Below are positions 8,765-16,047 of a stretch of DNA of 64,000 nucleotides, piece by piece. The notes beneath the pieces were generated by a model. The model was not told the origin of the DNA. It did not search any database and saw only the letters and a program-made list of their open reading frames with translations. The translations under genes were made by a program, and so were the position numbers. The stretch is from Ligilactobacillus pobuzihii E100301 = KCTC 13174 (GTDB taxonomy: Bacteria; Bacillota; Bacilli; Lactobacillales; Lactobacillaceae), in the NCBI RefSeq assembly GCF_000349725.1, contig NZ_KB714693.1, positions 14,433-78,432 of the forward strand, written 5' to 3'. Within the stretch, counting starts at the first letter, position 1. Every line of letters starts with the position of its first letter.

Positions 8765-8983
8765 AAATAAGACAAAGGATGCTTTGAAGCCAATCAGTAA
8801 TAATGGTCGCGTTATTTTAGGCTGTAGCAAAGAACAAGAACAACGCAATTGTCAATTATTGTTATAATATGGGTCTTGTGGAACTTGTGGAACACGTTTA
8901 AGGGGTCGTCGATTTAACCCATTTAATGGGATAGATCGACGGCCCCTTTTAGAAGCGTACAGTTAGTTATGCCCAGCCCCTTA
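8765..8983. repeat. Dispersed intergenic palindromic element, copy 2
   Basis: This copy lies between the convergent thioesterase and cysE genes. It has the same orientation as copy 1 (starting ataagacaaaggatgc, ending atgcccagcccc). The palindrome is at 8902-8946, with left arm GGGGTCGTCGATTTAACCC and a slightly mismatched right arm. GGAACACGTTTAA is conserved. The second hairpin is degenerate. Confidence 0.8.
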
Positions 8984-8986
8984 TTC

Positions 8987-9550
8987 CTAACTATTTTCCA
9001 ACTTTTTTACTTGTTTATCAGATGTGATCGAAAACACCTTACTTTGACTCTGATGTACAGCTTTAGCAGGAGTACCAACTACAGTTTTTTTAGGAGCAAC
9101 ATCTTTCAAAACCACTGCCCCAGCACCTACTTTGCTAAATTCACCAACTTCAAGTGAACCTAAAATCTGTGCATTGGCACCAATAAATGCTCCTCTTTTG
9201 ATATGCGGGTGTCTTTTCTTTTCATCCGTCGCGTACCTTGAGCCCAACGTGACTCCGTGTAAAAGAGTGACATCATCTTCAATAACTGCAGTTTCACCAA
9301 TCACAACTCCTACACCATGATCAATAAAAATTCTGCGACCGAGCTTTGCTGCAGGCGCGATCGAGATACCCGTGGTTTTAGCAGCATGTTGGCTAAGTAA
9401 ACCAGCCAAGGTATACAAATGATGCAGGCTTAGATAATGTGCGATCCTATACCAAAAAAGTGCGCGTATACCTGGATAAGTCAACACAACTTCTAATAAA
9501 CTGTGTGCCGCAGGGTCTCGTTTAAGAATCGAGCGCGCCGTTTCGAACAT
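8987..9550 (-). CDS. cysE: Serine O-acetyltransferase
   Basis: This 187-residue enzyme makes O-acetylserine from serine and acetyl-CoA, the first committed step of cysteine synthesis. The sequence shows the left-handed beta-helix hexapeptide repeats and the family core IFIDHGVGVVIGETAVIEDDVTLLHGVTLG, with the catalytic Asp-His pair. It is shorter than enteric CysE because it lacks most of the N-terminal helical domain, as is usual in lactobacilli. Its start overlaps the end of the upstream lyase gene by 29 bases, which implies translational coupling. It is the last gene of cysK-ctl-cysE. Confidence 0.95.
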   Translation of the reverse strand: MFETARSILKRDPAAHSLLEVVLTYPGIRALFWYRIAHYLSLHHLYTLAGLLSQHAAKTTGISIAPAAKLGRRIFIDHGVGVVIGETAVIEDDVTLLHGVTLGSRYATDEKKRHPHIKRGAFIGANAQILGSLEVGEFSKVGAGAVVLKDVAPKKTVVGTPAKAVHQSQSKVFSITSDKQVKKLENS

Positions 9551-10700
9551 GATCTTGGCTTCCTTTCAAGTTGGCAAAACCTTGCTCTAAATCTAACAGT
9601 AGATCTTTAGGGTCTTCTACACCTACAGATAAACGGATCAATTCATCTTTGATCCCATTTTCTAAACGTGTTTCACGCGGAATAGCGCCATGTGTCATTA
9701 AAGCAGGAATCTCGATCAATGATTCAAGTGCACCTAAGCTCTCTGCTAATGTCACTAAGTGTAAGCCTTCCACAAATTCTTTGGGATCTAAACCATCTTT
9801 TAATTCAAATGAGATCATTGCACCAAAACCATCCATTTGTTTTTTCGCCACTTCATGATCCGGATTGTTAGGATCTCCTGGGTAATAAATTTTACTGACC
9901 AATGGCTGTTTGGATAGATAATCGAAAACTTTTTTTGTATTAGATAAATGTGCACGCATCCGTAAAGCTAGAGTCTTAATACCACGTTGTAATATCCAAC
10001 TTTCTTGCGGAGCTAATATACTACCAATCGAGTTTTGTAAATAACCAATTTGCTCTGCCAATTTTTGGTCATTTGTTACGACTAGCCCTGCGATCACATC
10101 ACTGTGGCCACCCAAATATTTCGAAGCACTATGGATCACAATATCAACGCCTTGTTCTAAGGGACGTTGAACATAAGGTGAGGCAAAGGTATTATCAATG
10201 ATACTCAAAACGCCATGTTCTTTAGCGATCTGTGCAACTTTAGCAATATCAGTTACATGGAGTAATGGGTTAGTTGGTGTTTCTAAATAAATTGCTTTTG
10301 TGTTATCTTGAATTGCATTTTCAACAGCAGCCAGGTCACGTGTATCAACTACAGTAAATGTCATACCAAATCGTTTAAGCACTGTATTGATCAACCTGAA
10401 CGTACCACCGTAAACGTCATTTCCGATCACAAAATGGTCACCTACTGAAAACATAGAAAAAACTGTATTGATCGCGGCTGATCCTGAAGAAAAAGCAAAG
10501 CCGTCATTTCCATTTTCTAAATCTGCGATCAATTTTTCAACAGCATCACGTGTTGGATTGCCCGAACGAGAATATTCATACTCTGTTTCTCCCACCTTTT
10601 CTTGGTGGAAAGTCGATGCCATGTAAATCGGGATCGAAGTTGCTCCAGTATATTTATCTTCACTTACACCTGCATGTATTAATTTTGTTTCAAATTCCAC
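9522..10700 (-). CDS. Cystathionine lyase, PLP-dependent (Ctl/Cgl type)
   Basis: This 392-residue member of the Cys/Met-metabolism PLP family binds PLP at the lysine in HSASKYLGGHSD; the cofactor-contacting YSRSGNPTRDAVE and FSSGSAAINTVF blocks are intact. In lactobacilli the protein encoded between cysK and cysE is a cystathionine lyase with gamma- and beta-lyase activity, turning cystathionine into cysteine or homocysteine. Sequence alone does not separate lyase from gamma-synthase; the operon position favours a cysteine-forming gamma-lyase. It is cotranscribed with cysK (33-base gap) and overlaps cysE. Confidence 0.88.
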   Translation of the reverse strand: MEFETKLIHAGVSEDKYTGATSIPIYMASTFHQEKVGETEYEYSRSGNPTRDAVEKLIADLENGNDGFAFSSGSAAINTVFSMFSVGDHFVIGNDVYGGTFRLINTVLKRFGMTFTVVDTRDLAAVENAIQDNTKAIYLETPTNPLLHVTDIAKVAQIAKEHGVLSIIDNTFASPYVQRPLEQGVDIVIHSASKYLGGHSDVIAGLVVTNDQKLAEQIGYLQNSIGSILAPQESWILQRGIKTLALRMRAHLSNTKKVFDYLSKQPLVSKIYYPGDPNNPDHEVAKKQMDGFGAMISFELKDGLDPKEFVEGLHLVTLAESLGALESLIEIPALMTHGAIPRETRLENGIKDELIRLSVGVEDPKDLLLDLEQGFANLKGSQDHVRNGALDS

Positions 10701-10733
10701 AATTTTACCCCTTTTCGTTTTTAAATTTCTACT

Positions 10734-11642
10734 TTAATCGTAAATTCCTTGGCTCAAATAGCGTTCACTACTATCAGGAAAAACCGTGACGATCGTGCTA
10801 TTTTCTGGTAATTCCTGTGCAACTTGCAAACTAGCTGCAAGTGCCGCTCCACTTGAACTACCAATAAACAATCCTTGGTTTTTAGCAATTTGTTTGACCT
10901 GATTAAAGGCTGCCTGATCTGAGATCGTTAGTACTTGATCGATATTCAAATCAGAAAAGAATGGTGGTATAAACTCGACTCCGATCCCTTCTGTACGGTG
11001 GGCGTGGGCGAGTCCACCATTCAAAATCGAGCCTTCAGGTTCAACAACGACTGTTTTAATTGCTGGATGACGTTCTTGCAGATACTTGGCGACCCCAGCA
11101 AAAGTCCCACCGCTTCCTGCACCTGCAACAAAAGCATCAATTGGTTGATTCAATTCATTCACTAACTCAGGTGCTAAAGTGTAATAATATGCAGCTGGAT
11201 TCGCTGGGTTTTTAAACTGCATTGGTACATAACTATTGGGTATCTTCGCAGCAATCTCCATGGCTTTTTTGATTGCGCCTTTGATTCCTTCTTCACTCGG
11301 TGTATGCACTAGTTTGGCACCTAACGCTTTCATCAACTGTTGTTTTTCAAAACTAAACTTTTCCGGAACTACCAAAATCGTTTTTAAGTGATGGGTACCT
11401 GCTGCTAAAGCTAACCCGATCCCAGTGTTTCCAGCAGTCGGCTCAATGATCGTTGTTGTTTCGTTAATTTTGCCCTGATTGATCCCGTCTTGAATCAGAT
11501 ATTGTCCTAAACGGTCTTTCATGCTGCCTCCTGGGTTAAACATTTCTAATTTGGCATATATGTGACTATTTTTCGGAACATCGATCTGTAAATCAAATAA
11601 CGGAGTTTTACCGACTAACTGTGAAACTGATTTGAGTATCAT
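10734..11642 (-). CDS. cysK: Cysteine synthase (O-acetylserine sulfhydrylase)
   Basis: This 302-residue PLP enzyme joins O-acetylserine and sulfide to give cysteine. The PLP lysine is Lys42 in [12 protein letters not shown]; the substrate loop [12 protein letters not shown] and the phosphate-binding [14 protein letters not shown] are intact. The family also includes cystathionine beta-synthases, but the adjacent cysE points to CysK. It is the first gene of the operon. A terminator (11708-11750) and a poly-cysteine leader peptide (11813-11893) lie between its promoter and its ATG, so expression should rise when charged tRNA-Cys is scarce. Confidence 0.93.
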   Translation of the reverse strand: MILKSVSQLVGKTPLFDLQIDVPKNSHIYAKLEMFNPGGSMKDRLGQYLIQDGINQGKINETTTIIEPTAGNTGIGLALAAGTHHLKTILVVPEKFSFEKQQLMKALGAKLVHTPSEEGIKGAIKKAMEIAAKIPNSYVPMQFKNPANPAAYYYTLAPELVNELNQPIDAFVAGAGSGGTFAGVAKYLQERHPAIKTVVVEPEGSILNGGLAHAHRTEGIGVEFIPPFFSDLNIDQVLTISDQAAFNQVKQIAKNQGLFIGSSSGAALAASLQVAQELPENSTIVTVFPDSSERYLSQGIYD

Positions 11643-11707
11643 ATCCTAACCCCCAACAATTCATTAAATTTTTAATTTGTTCAAATCTATTTTATAAATT
11701 CTGATAT

Positions 11708-11750
11708 AAAAAAAGAGCACGAAATTCTGTTTTCCAGAATTATCGCGCCC
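11708..11750 (-). terminator. Attenuator-like terminator upstream of cysK
   Basis: On the minus strand the arms GGGCGCGATAATTCTG and CAGAATTTCGTGCTC pair almost completely (two G-U pairs, one bulge), followed by seven T. It stands between the leader stop codon and the cysK ATG. Its 5' arm region AAGGGCGCG (11744-11752) can alternatively pair with CGCGTTTTT in the leader coding region (11839-11847) using three G-U pairs. Confidence 0.85.
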
Positions 11751-11812
11751 TTAGTTCAATTCCAACCCATGTGGACATTGAACATTTTAAGGTCATTATT
11801 CCTCAAAAAATG

Positions 11813-11893
11813 TTAATGTAAACAGGTCGAACATCGCCAAAAACGCGTTGTTCGACAACAACAAGTATTTACATTAAACATAAATTGTTTCAT
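11813..11893 (-). CDS. Cysteine-rich leader peptide (26 aa) upstream of cysK-ctl-cysE
   Basis: This frame starts with ATG behind a perfect GGAGGTG site and encodes 26 residues beginning MKQFMFNVNT. Three consecutive cysteine codons follow (11-13, at 11855-11863), then RTTRFWR, Cys21, Ser22 and Cys24. The last Cys codon starts an 8-bp hairpin (arms at 11849-11856 and 11826-11833), so ribosome stalling would open it and release the loop CGCGTTTTT for antiterminator pairing. The peptide and its layout match the leader at 3444-3518, although the nucleotide sequences have diverged. This suggests selection for the encoded Cys pattern rather than recent copying. Confidence 0.82.
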   Translation of the reverse strand: MKQFMFNVNTCCCRTTRFWRCSTCLH

Positions 11894-11920
11894 AATGACA
11901 CCTCCGTTTGAATTAACTTA

Positions 11921-11950
11921 AATATACCTGAATTAACTAGACATTGTCAA
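11921..11950 (-). promoter_or_regulatory. Promoter of the cysK leader transcript
   Basis: On the minus strand a perfect TTGACA (11945-11950) and TATATT (11921-11926) are 18 bases apart. It lies 28 bases upstream of the leader ATG, so the leader peptide is the first thing translated from this mRNA. Confidence 0.75.
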
Positions 11951-12006
11951 CAACTTTTGTTTTTACCAACTCAAGTTTACACAACTCTATTTAAAGCCTG
12001 TCCTAA

Positions 12007-12924
12007 TTATTTATCTTCATCAAGAATCTTTAATAGATCATTGTACTGATTAGTCATCCACTCTTTATAGTTTTTATCAGCTGGCAATGTTTCAGTAACT
12101 TGAAGTACTGGAACATCATTTTCTTTAGCTAATGAAATAAAATTATCTACAGTCTTATTACTAACTTGTTTATTATAAACAAAAAAGGCAATTTTATGTT
12201 GTTTAATATTTTTTTGCATCTCACTGATTGTTTGTGGAGAAGGATCAGTTCCTTTTTCGACAGAATTTTCGAATTTCTTATCGCCAATTTTGAACCCCAT
12301 CGATTCGATCGCATAATCAAAAACTGGTTCAGAAACATAAACCCCCTTATTATCTGACTTAGCGGCAACATCTTTTAGTGTTGCTATTTTTTTATCGACT
12401 GGTTTTAAAGAATCGATGTATTTCTCTGCATTTTTTTGAAAATACTTTTTATCTTTGGGCTGTTTCTTCCCTAATTCTGTAGCAATTCTTTTCGCAAGTT
12501 TAGGCATTGTTTGCGGATCATACCATAAATGCGGGTTGTCGCCGCTTTTTTTATCCATCACATCTTCGCCGACTTTAACATATTTTGCCTCACTGTCGTT
12601 ATTTTTAACTAGGTTATTCATCCAACTATCATAACCCATGCCATTAGCGACAACTAACTGTGAGCCCGCTACTTTTTTAGCTGTTTTTGGTGTTGGGTCA
12701 TAATCATGTGGATCAACACTAGGTTTGTCGATCACAGACGTAACTTCACCCTTATTACCAACGACTGCTTTAGCAACTTCACCATAAAAATCAGTCGTAG
12801 TAGTAACTTTTAATTTATCGGAGTTTTCATTAGCAGAATCACTAGAACACCCTACACCCACAAACATTAGTACAATAAGTAAAAGAACTATCCCCAAATT
12901 TCTGCTTTGCTTATATTTACCCAT
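12007..12924 (-). CDS. Zinc/manganese-type ABC transporter binding lipoprotein (ZnuA/AdcA, SBP family 9)
   Basis: This 305-residue lipoprotein has a signal peptide and lipobox (LMFVGVGCSSDS) and family-9 marks: DFYGEVAKAVVGNKGEVTSVI, DPHDYDPTPKTAKKVAGSQLVVANG, NPHLWYDPQTMPKLA and a C-terminal VLQVTETLP. It binds a divalent metal for an ABC importer; the histidines in PHDY and PHLWYD are the expected ligands. There is no histidine-rich loop, so zinc and manganese cannot be separated from the protein alone. A Zur-like palindrome 25 bases upstream of the ATG favours zinc. No permease or ATPase gene is adjacent. Confidence 0.88.
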   Translation of the reverse strand: MGKYKQSRNLGIVLLLIVLMFVGVGCSSDSANENSDKLKVTTTTDFYGEVAKAVVGNKGEVTSVIDKPSVDPHDYDPTPKTAKKVAGSQLVVANGMGYDSWMNNLVKNNDSEAKYVKVGEDVMDKKSGDNPHLWYDPQTMPKLAKRIATELGKKQPKDKKYFQKNAEKYIDSLKPVDKKIATLKDVAAKSDNKGVYVSEPVFDYAIESMGFKIGDKKFENSVEKGTDPSPQTISEMQKNIKQHKIAFFVYNKQVSNKTVDNFISLAKENDVPVLQVTETLPADKNYKEWMTNQYNDLLKILDEDK

Positions 12925-12949
12925 TATCTTTCATCTCCTTAGTCAAATG

Positions 12950-12960
12950 GTAATAATTAC
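12950..12960. promoter_or_regulatory. Zur-like operator upstream of the metal-binding gene
   Basis: GTAATAATTAC is a perfect palindrome matching the GTAATNATTAC core of the Bacillus Zur box. It sits just upstream of the ribosome binding site of the metal-binding lipoprotein gene, where a repressor could block transcription. The flanking positions (G before, T after) match the longer consensus only in part. Confidence 0.45.
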
Positions 12961-13027
12961 TCTTTAAAGATAATATCATATCGGTCATATAAATACAAAT
13001 TAGTTTATACGAAATCACTTTTCCACC

Positions 13028-13101
13028 TGTGGATACATCTCACATATAGTTATACACACTTTTGGATTGTGGGTAAGTTTTAATTAATGAAGTTATCCAC
13101 A
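13028..13101. other. Cluster of four DnaA boxes
   Basis: Within 74 bases there is one perfect TTATCCACA (13093-13101, plus) and three one-mismatch boxes: TTATACACA (13050-13058, plus), TATCCACA preceded by G (13028-13036, minus) and TTACCCACA (13068-13076, minus). Spacing between starts is 22, 18 and 25 bases. No dnaA or dnaN gene is near, so a DnaA titration or regulatory site is more likely than the origin itself. Confidence 0.6.
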
Positions 13102-13119
13102 AAAAACATCTGTATAAGA

Positions 13120-13180
13120 AAAAAGCCGAAATAAAGCCTGATCAATTACAAACACCGACCTAGGTTTTATTTCAGCTAAT
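13120..13180 (-). terminator. Terminator of the LysM protein gene
   Basis: On the minus strand AGCTGAAATAAAACC pairs with GGCTTTATTTCGGCT across a 25-base loop and is followed by TTTTTTC. It lies directly downstream of the LysM gene. Confidence 0.8.
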
Positions 13181-13207
13181 TTTTATTTAATTTTTGCAAG
13201 AAATTTC

Positions 13208-14356
13208 TTAATACCAACCATTTTGGAGCCAGAATGTTTTGGCACCATTCCATGAACCATAAGCGCTTGTCACATAAGCATTTGCAACCTTTTCTTGGTT
13301 AGCTGCAGAATAATCATGGTTCAAATAGGCATCCGTTAACTGGTAACGACCATAATATTGACCATTTTTTGCAGTATATGAACCGCCAGATTCCTTTTGC
13401 GCGATCCATTCCTTAGCAGCTGCTTCACTCGTAGACACGTTTTGCTTTGGCGTAGTTGTTTGTGTTGAATTTGTTGACTTCTGACTCATAGTTGGCTGCT
13501 GAACTTTAGGTTGCACAACTTTTCTTTGCACTGGTTTAGAAACATTTTGCTTACTTACTGTTTGCTGTTTAATACTACTTGTTACGACTTTTCTTTCAAC
13601 CGGCTGTTGAGTTTCTGTTGTTGAGCTGGCAGATTCAGCTTGTTTTGATACTTGGGATCGTTCTTGAGCAGTAACAGACTTTGTAACACCATTATTAGTT
13701 TTTCTTGTCTGTGCGACAGAACTTTCAGTATTTACTTCATCAGTAGGGTTGTTTAACTCAGAAGACTTTGCTGTAGCCTTAGTTTCTGATGCCTTGACTT
13801 CTTGTTCACTAGTCTGTGCTTCAGCTGAAACTGATTGTTGCTTAGCAGATGCCTTTGTTGGTTCGCTTTGCTCACTAACTTGCGGTGTAGAACTAACTTG
13901 TGCATTTGCATTTGTATCCAACGTAACCTGTGAAGCTTGTTTAGACACGGTTAAATTCAAACTTTGACCTGGTTGAATGACCGATGAATTTAAGTCCAAA
14001 CCATTAGCCTGGCGCAATTGAGCAACGGAAATACCCGCACTTTGCGCGATCGTCCATAAACTGTCGCCAGCTTTTACGGTATAACTACCATTTGTTTTAG
14101 CTTTAGGTTGAGCTTGAGTTTGATCTGAGTTGATCGTTAATTTTTGTCCTTGATAAATAATGTGAGTTTGTGGGTCAATTTTATTTTGCTTCTCAATTGC
14201 ATCTTGTGACACACCATATTTTTGTGCCAATGCCCACACTGTATCATTTGAACTAACTGTATGTACCTCAGAAGCATTAGTAACTGCACTGGAAGCTAAA
14301 AACAAACCAGCTGCACCAACCGAACCCAAAGCAACATTTTTCACTGTTTGATTCAT
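13208..14356 (-). CDS. Secreted LysM protein with Apf/transglycosylase-like C-terminal domain
   Basis: This 382-residue secreted protein has a signal peptide (residues 1 to about 28), two LysM peptidoglycan-binding domains (about 32-76 and 93-138, each with the TVWALAQKYG or SLWTIAQSAG pattern), a long Ser/Thr/Gln-rich linker (about 140-310) and a C-terminal domain of about 70 residues. That domain contains WIAQKESGGSYTAKNGQYYGRYQL and ends WNGAKTFWLQNGWY. It is the type found in lactobacillar aggregation-promoting factors and related cell-wall lytic transglycosylases. The Glu in KESGG is the likely catalytic residue. The role is cell-wall remodelling and cell shape, inferred from the family. 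Confidence 0.88.
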   Translation of the reverse strand: MNQTVKNVALGSVGAAGLFLASSAVTNASEVHTVSSNDTVWALAQKYGVSQDAIEKQNKIDPQTHIIYQGQKLTINSDQTQAQPKAKTNGSYTVKAGDSLWTIAQSAGISVAQLRQANGLDLNSSVIQPGQSLNLTVSKQASQVTLDTNANAQVSSTPQVSEQSEPTKASAKQQSVSAEAQTSEQEVKASETKATAKSSELNNPTDEVNTESSVAQTRKTNNGVTKSVTAQERSQVSKQAESASSTTETQQPVERKVVTSSIKQQTVSKQNVSKPVQRKVVQPKVQQPTMSQKSTNSTQTTTPKQNVSTSEAAAKEWIAQKESGGSYTAKNGQYYGRYQLTDAYLNHDYSAANQEKVANAYVTSAYGSWNGAKTFWLQNGWY

Positions 14357-14482
14357 ATTGGTTCACTTCCCCCTTTATTTTATGAATACGCATTAATTTT
14401 AATTAAAGCACGATACCCCAAATTAAGCAACTAATTCTGCTGCAAATGTATATTTTTCACAAAAGTTCTCCAATTTAAAATG

Positions 14483-14743
14483 TTAAACCTCAAACTCTGA
14501 CAAGAAGTGTTCGATGCCTCTTTGTTTGGCTAATAGGCGATAATCGTCTGCTTGATTTTGTACTTTTCTTTTCTGTTTCATATATGATTCAACATCATCT
14601 AGCAACCGCATAAACTGTTCAGCTTTTAGCACATACTTGTGTCTGGAATTATCCTTTTCAAATATTTGCAAGACACTTAATGTTTGTGGATCAGTAAAAA
14701 GCCAATAACCCACCATGTGCCCAATTTCAGAATAATTTTCCAT
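14483..14743 (-). CDS. Hypothetical protein, 86 aa
   Basis: The ATG at 14743 has GAGGTG eight bases upstream; a GTG three codons earlier is possible but overlaps the ribosome binding site. The small soluble product, beginning MENYSEIGHMVGYWLF, has a charged helical C-terminal half (DDVESYMKQKRKVQNQADDYR). I do not recognise the family. It lies between the LysM gene and a 2-hydroxyacid dehydrogenase gene, with no clear operon partner. Confidence 0.6.
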   Translation of the reverse strand: MENYSEIGHMVGYWLFTDPQTLSVLQIFEKDNSRHKYVLKAEQFMRLLDDVESYMKQKRKVQNQADDYRLLAKQRGIEHFLSEFEV

Positions 14744-14797
14744 TCCTTTCACACCTCACTTTCCTTTATTTAGCATATCTATATTCTACAGTAATCT

Positions 14798-14834
14798 AAA
14801 AAAAAGCGTCGCAAGTCCCAAAACTCGCAACACT
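14798..14834 (-). terminator. Terminator of the 2-hydroxyacid dehydrogenase gene
   Basis: On the minus strand AGTGTTGCGAG pairs with CTTGCGACGCT (some G-U pairs) and is followed by eight T. Confidence 0.75.
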
Positions 14835-14850
14835 TTATATTCACAGAAAA

Positions 14851-15819
14851 CTATACATCAATTGAATTAACAATATATTTAGCACTTTGCCCGGCAGCCA
14901 TCGCACTCACATTTTCAGCAACGATCTGGGCCATATCATCACGTGCTTCAACAGTCGCATTACCCACGTGAGGAGTCAAAATCACATTAGATAGTTTTTT
15001 CAACTCATCACTAACAAAAGGCTCTTTTTCATAAACATCCAAAGCAACTCCAGCTATTTCTTTACTTTCCAACATTTCAGGTAATAATTGTTCATCGATC
15101 ACCTGTCCACGAGCAGCATTAACTAAAATTGCTGAATCTTTCATCAATTTAAACTCACGTTCACCTAAGTAATGCGTCGTTTCTTTAGTAGCTGGAATAT
15201 GCAAGGTTACGACATCAGAGCGTTTTAATAGCTCGTCTTTGGAAACATATTTGACATTAAGTTTTTCTTCAAGTTCACTAGGAGCTTGATGACGTTGAGT
15301 ATATAAAATTTCCATGTCAAAAGCACGGAGACGTTTAGCTACTTCCTGACCAATTTGACCTAAACCAATGATCCCTACTGTCTTATTGAGCAACTGGTGT
15401 CCCAAGAAAAATAATGGCGCCCAACCATTAAAGCCTTCCGTTCTCATCAGCGCGTCACCTTCTACAACACGATGCATTAGTGCTAATATCAAACTGATCG
15501 TAACTTCTGCCGTTGAAATTGCTGAAACATATGGCGTATTAGTAACGGGGATCTTCTTTTGAGCAGCATATTCTGTATCAATGTTATTAGTTCCCGCGCC
15601 AAAGTTAGCAATCAACTTTAACTTAGGTGCAGCATCAATTACTTCTTTGTCAACCTGCGTTGATAAAGGGGTGATCAAATATTCAACGTCGGCAACCTTT
15701 TCAATCAACGTCTTTTTGTCAATCAGCTTTTCTCCTTGATACATCTCAAAGGTCAGGGCATTCTTCTTTAAAATTTCTAAAGCTTCTTGCGGTATTTGGT
15801 CTGCGATAAAAACATTCAT
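14851..15819 (-). CDS. D-isomer-specific 2-hydroxyacid dehydrogenase (NAD(P)-dependent)
   Basis: This 322-residue cytoplasmic oxidoreductase has the Rossmann motif VGIIGLGQIGQEVAKRL (about residues 148-164). The catalytic Arg is in VNAARGQVID, the Glu follows in DVYEKEP and the His is in LTPHVGNAT. NFGAGTNNID is also typical. Members interconvert 2-oxoacids and D-2-hydroxyacids (glyoxylate, hydroxypyruvate, phenylpyruvate or branched-chain oxoacids); the sequence resembles the glyoxylate/hydroxypyruvate group more than D-lactate dehydrogenase. It appears to be a single-gene unit with a GGAGG site before the ATG. Confidence 0.88.
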   Translation of the reverse strand: MNVFIADQIPQEALEILKKNALTFEMYQGEKLIDKKTLIEKVADVEYLITPLSTQVDKEVIDAAPKLKLIANFGAGTNNIDTEYAAQKKIPVTNTPYVSAISTAEVTISLILALMHRVVEGDALMRTEGFNGWAPLFFLGHQLLNKTVGIIGLGQIGQEVAKRLRAFDMEILYTQRHQAPSELEEKLNVKYVSKDELLKRSDVVTLHIPATKETTHYLGEREFKLMKDSAILVNAARGQVIDEQLLPEMLESKEIAGVALDVYEKEPFVSDELKKLSNVILTPHVGNATVEARDDMAQIVAENVSAMAAGQSAKYIVNSIDV

Positions 15820-16047
15820 AAACTTCCTCCTAGTTTAACTTGCTTATTTATAGTAACCCTAATTTTAGAATATTTTCCATAACGCCTCTTATTATACCGC
15901 TTTCATAAATACGTTAACAAGCCCCGATTCTTTTACCAGAAACTGATGACCTACATAATTTATATCATTAAAATAGACAAATAGCCGTCAACAAGTCACT
16001 TATAATTTAAAATAACCGGAAGCTTAGTTAATCTTAAAAAGATTTTA

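Noticed and set aside
13028-13101. The DnaA-box cluster as the chromosomal origin
   Set aside because: There is no dnaA, dnaN or clear AT-rich unwinding element beside it; a titration or regulatory site is the safer reading.
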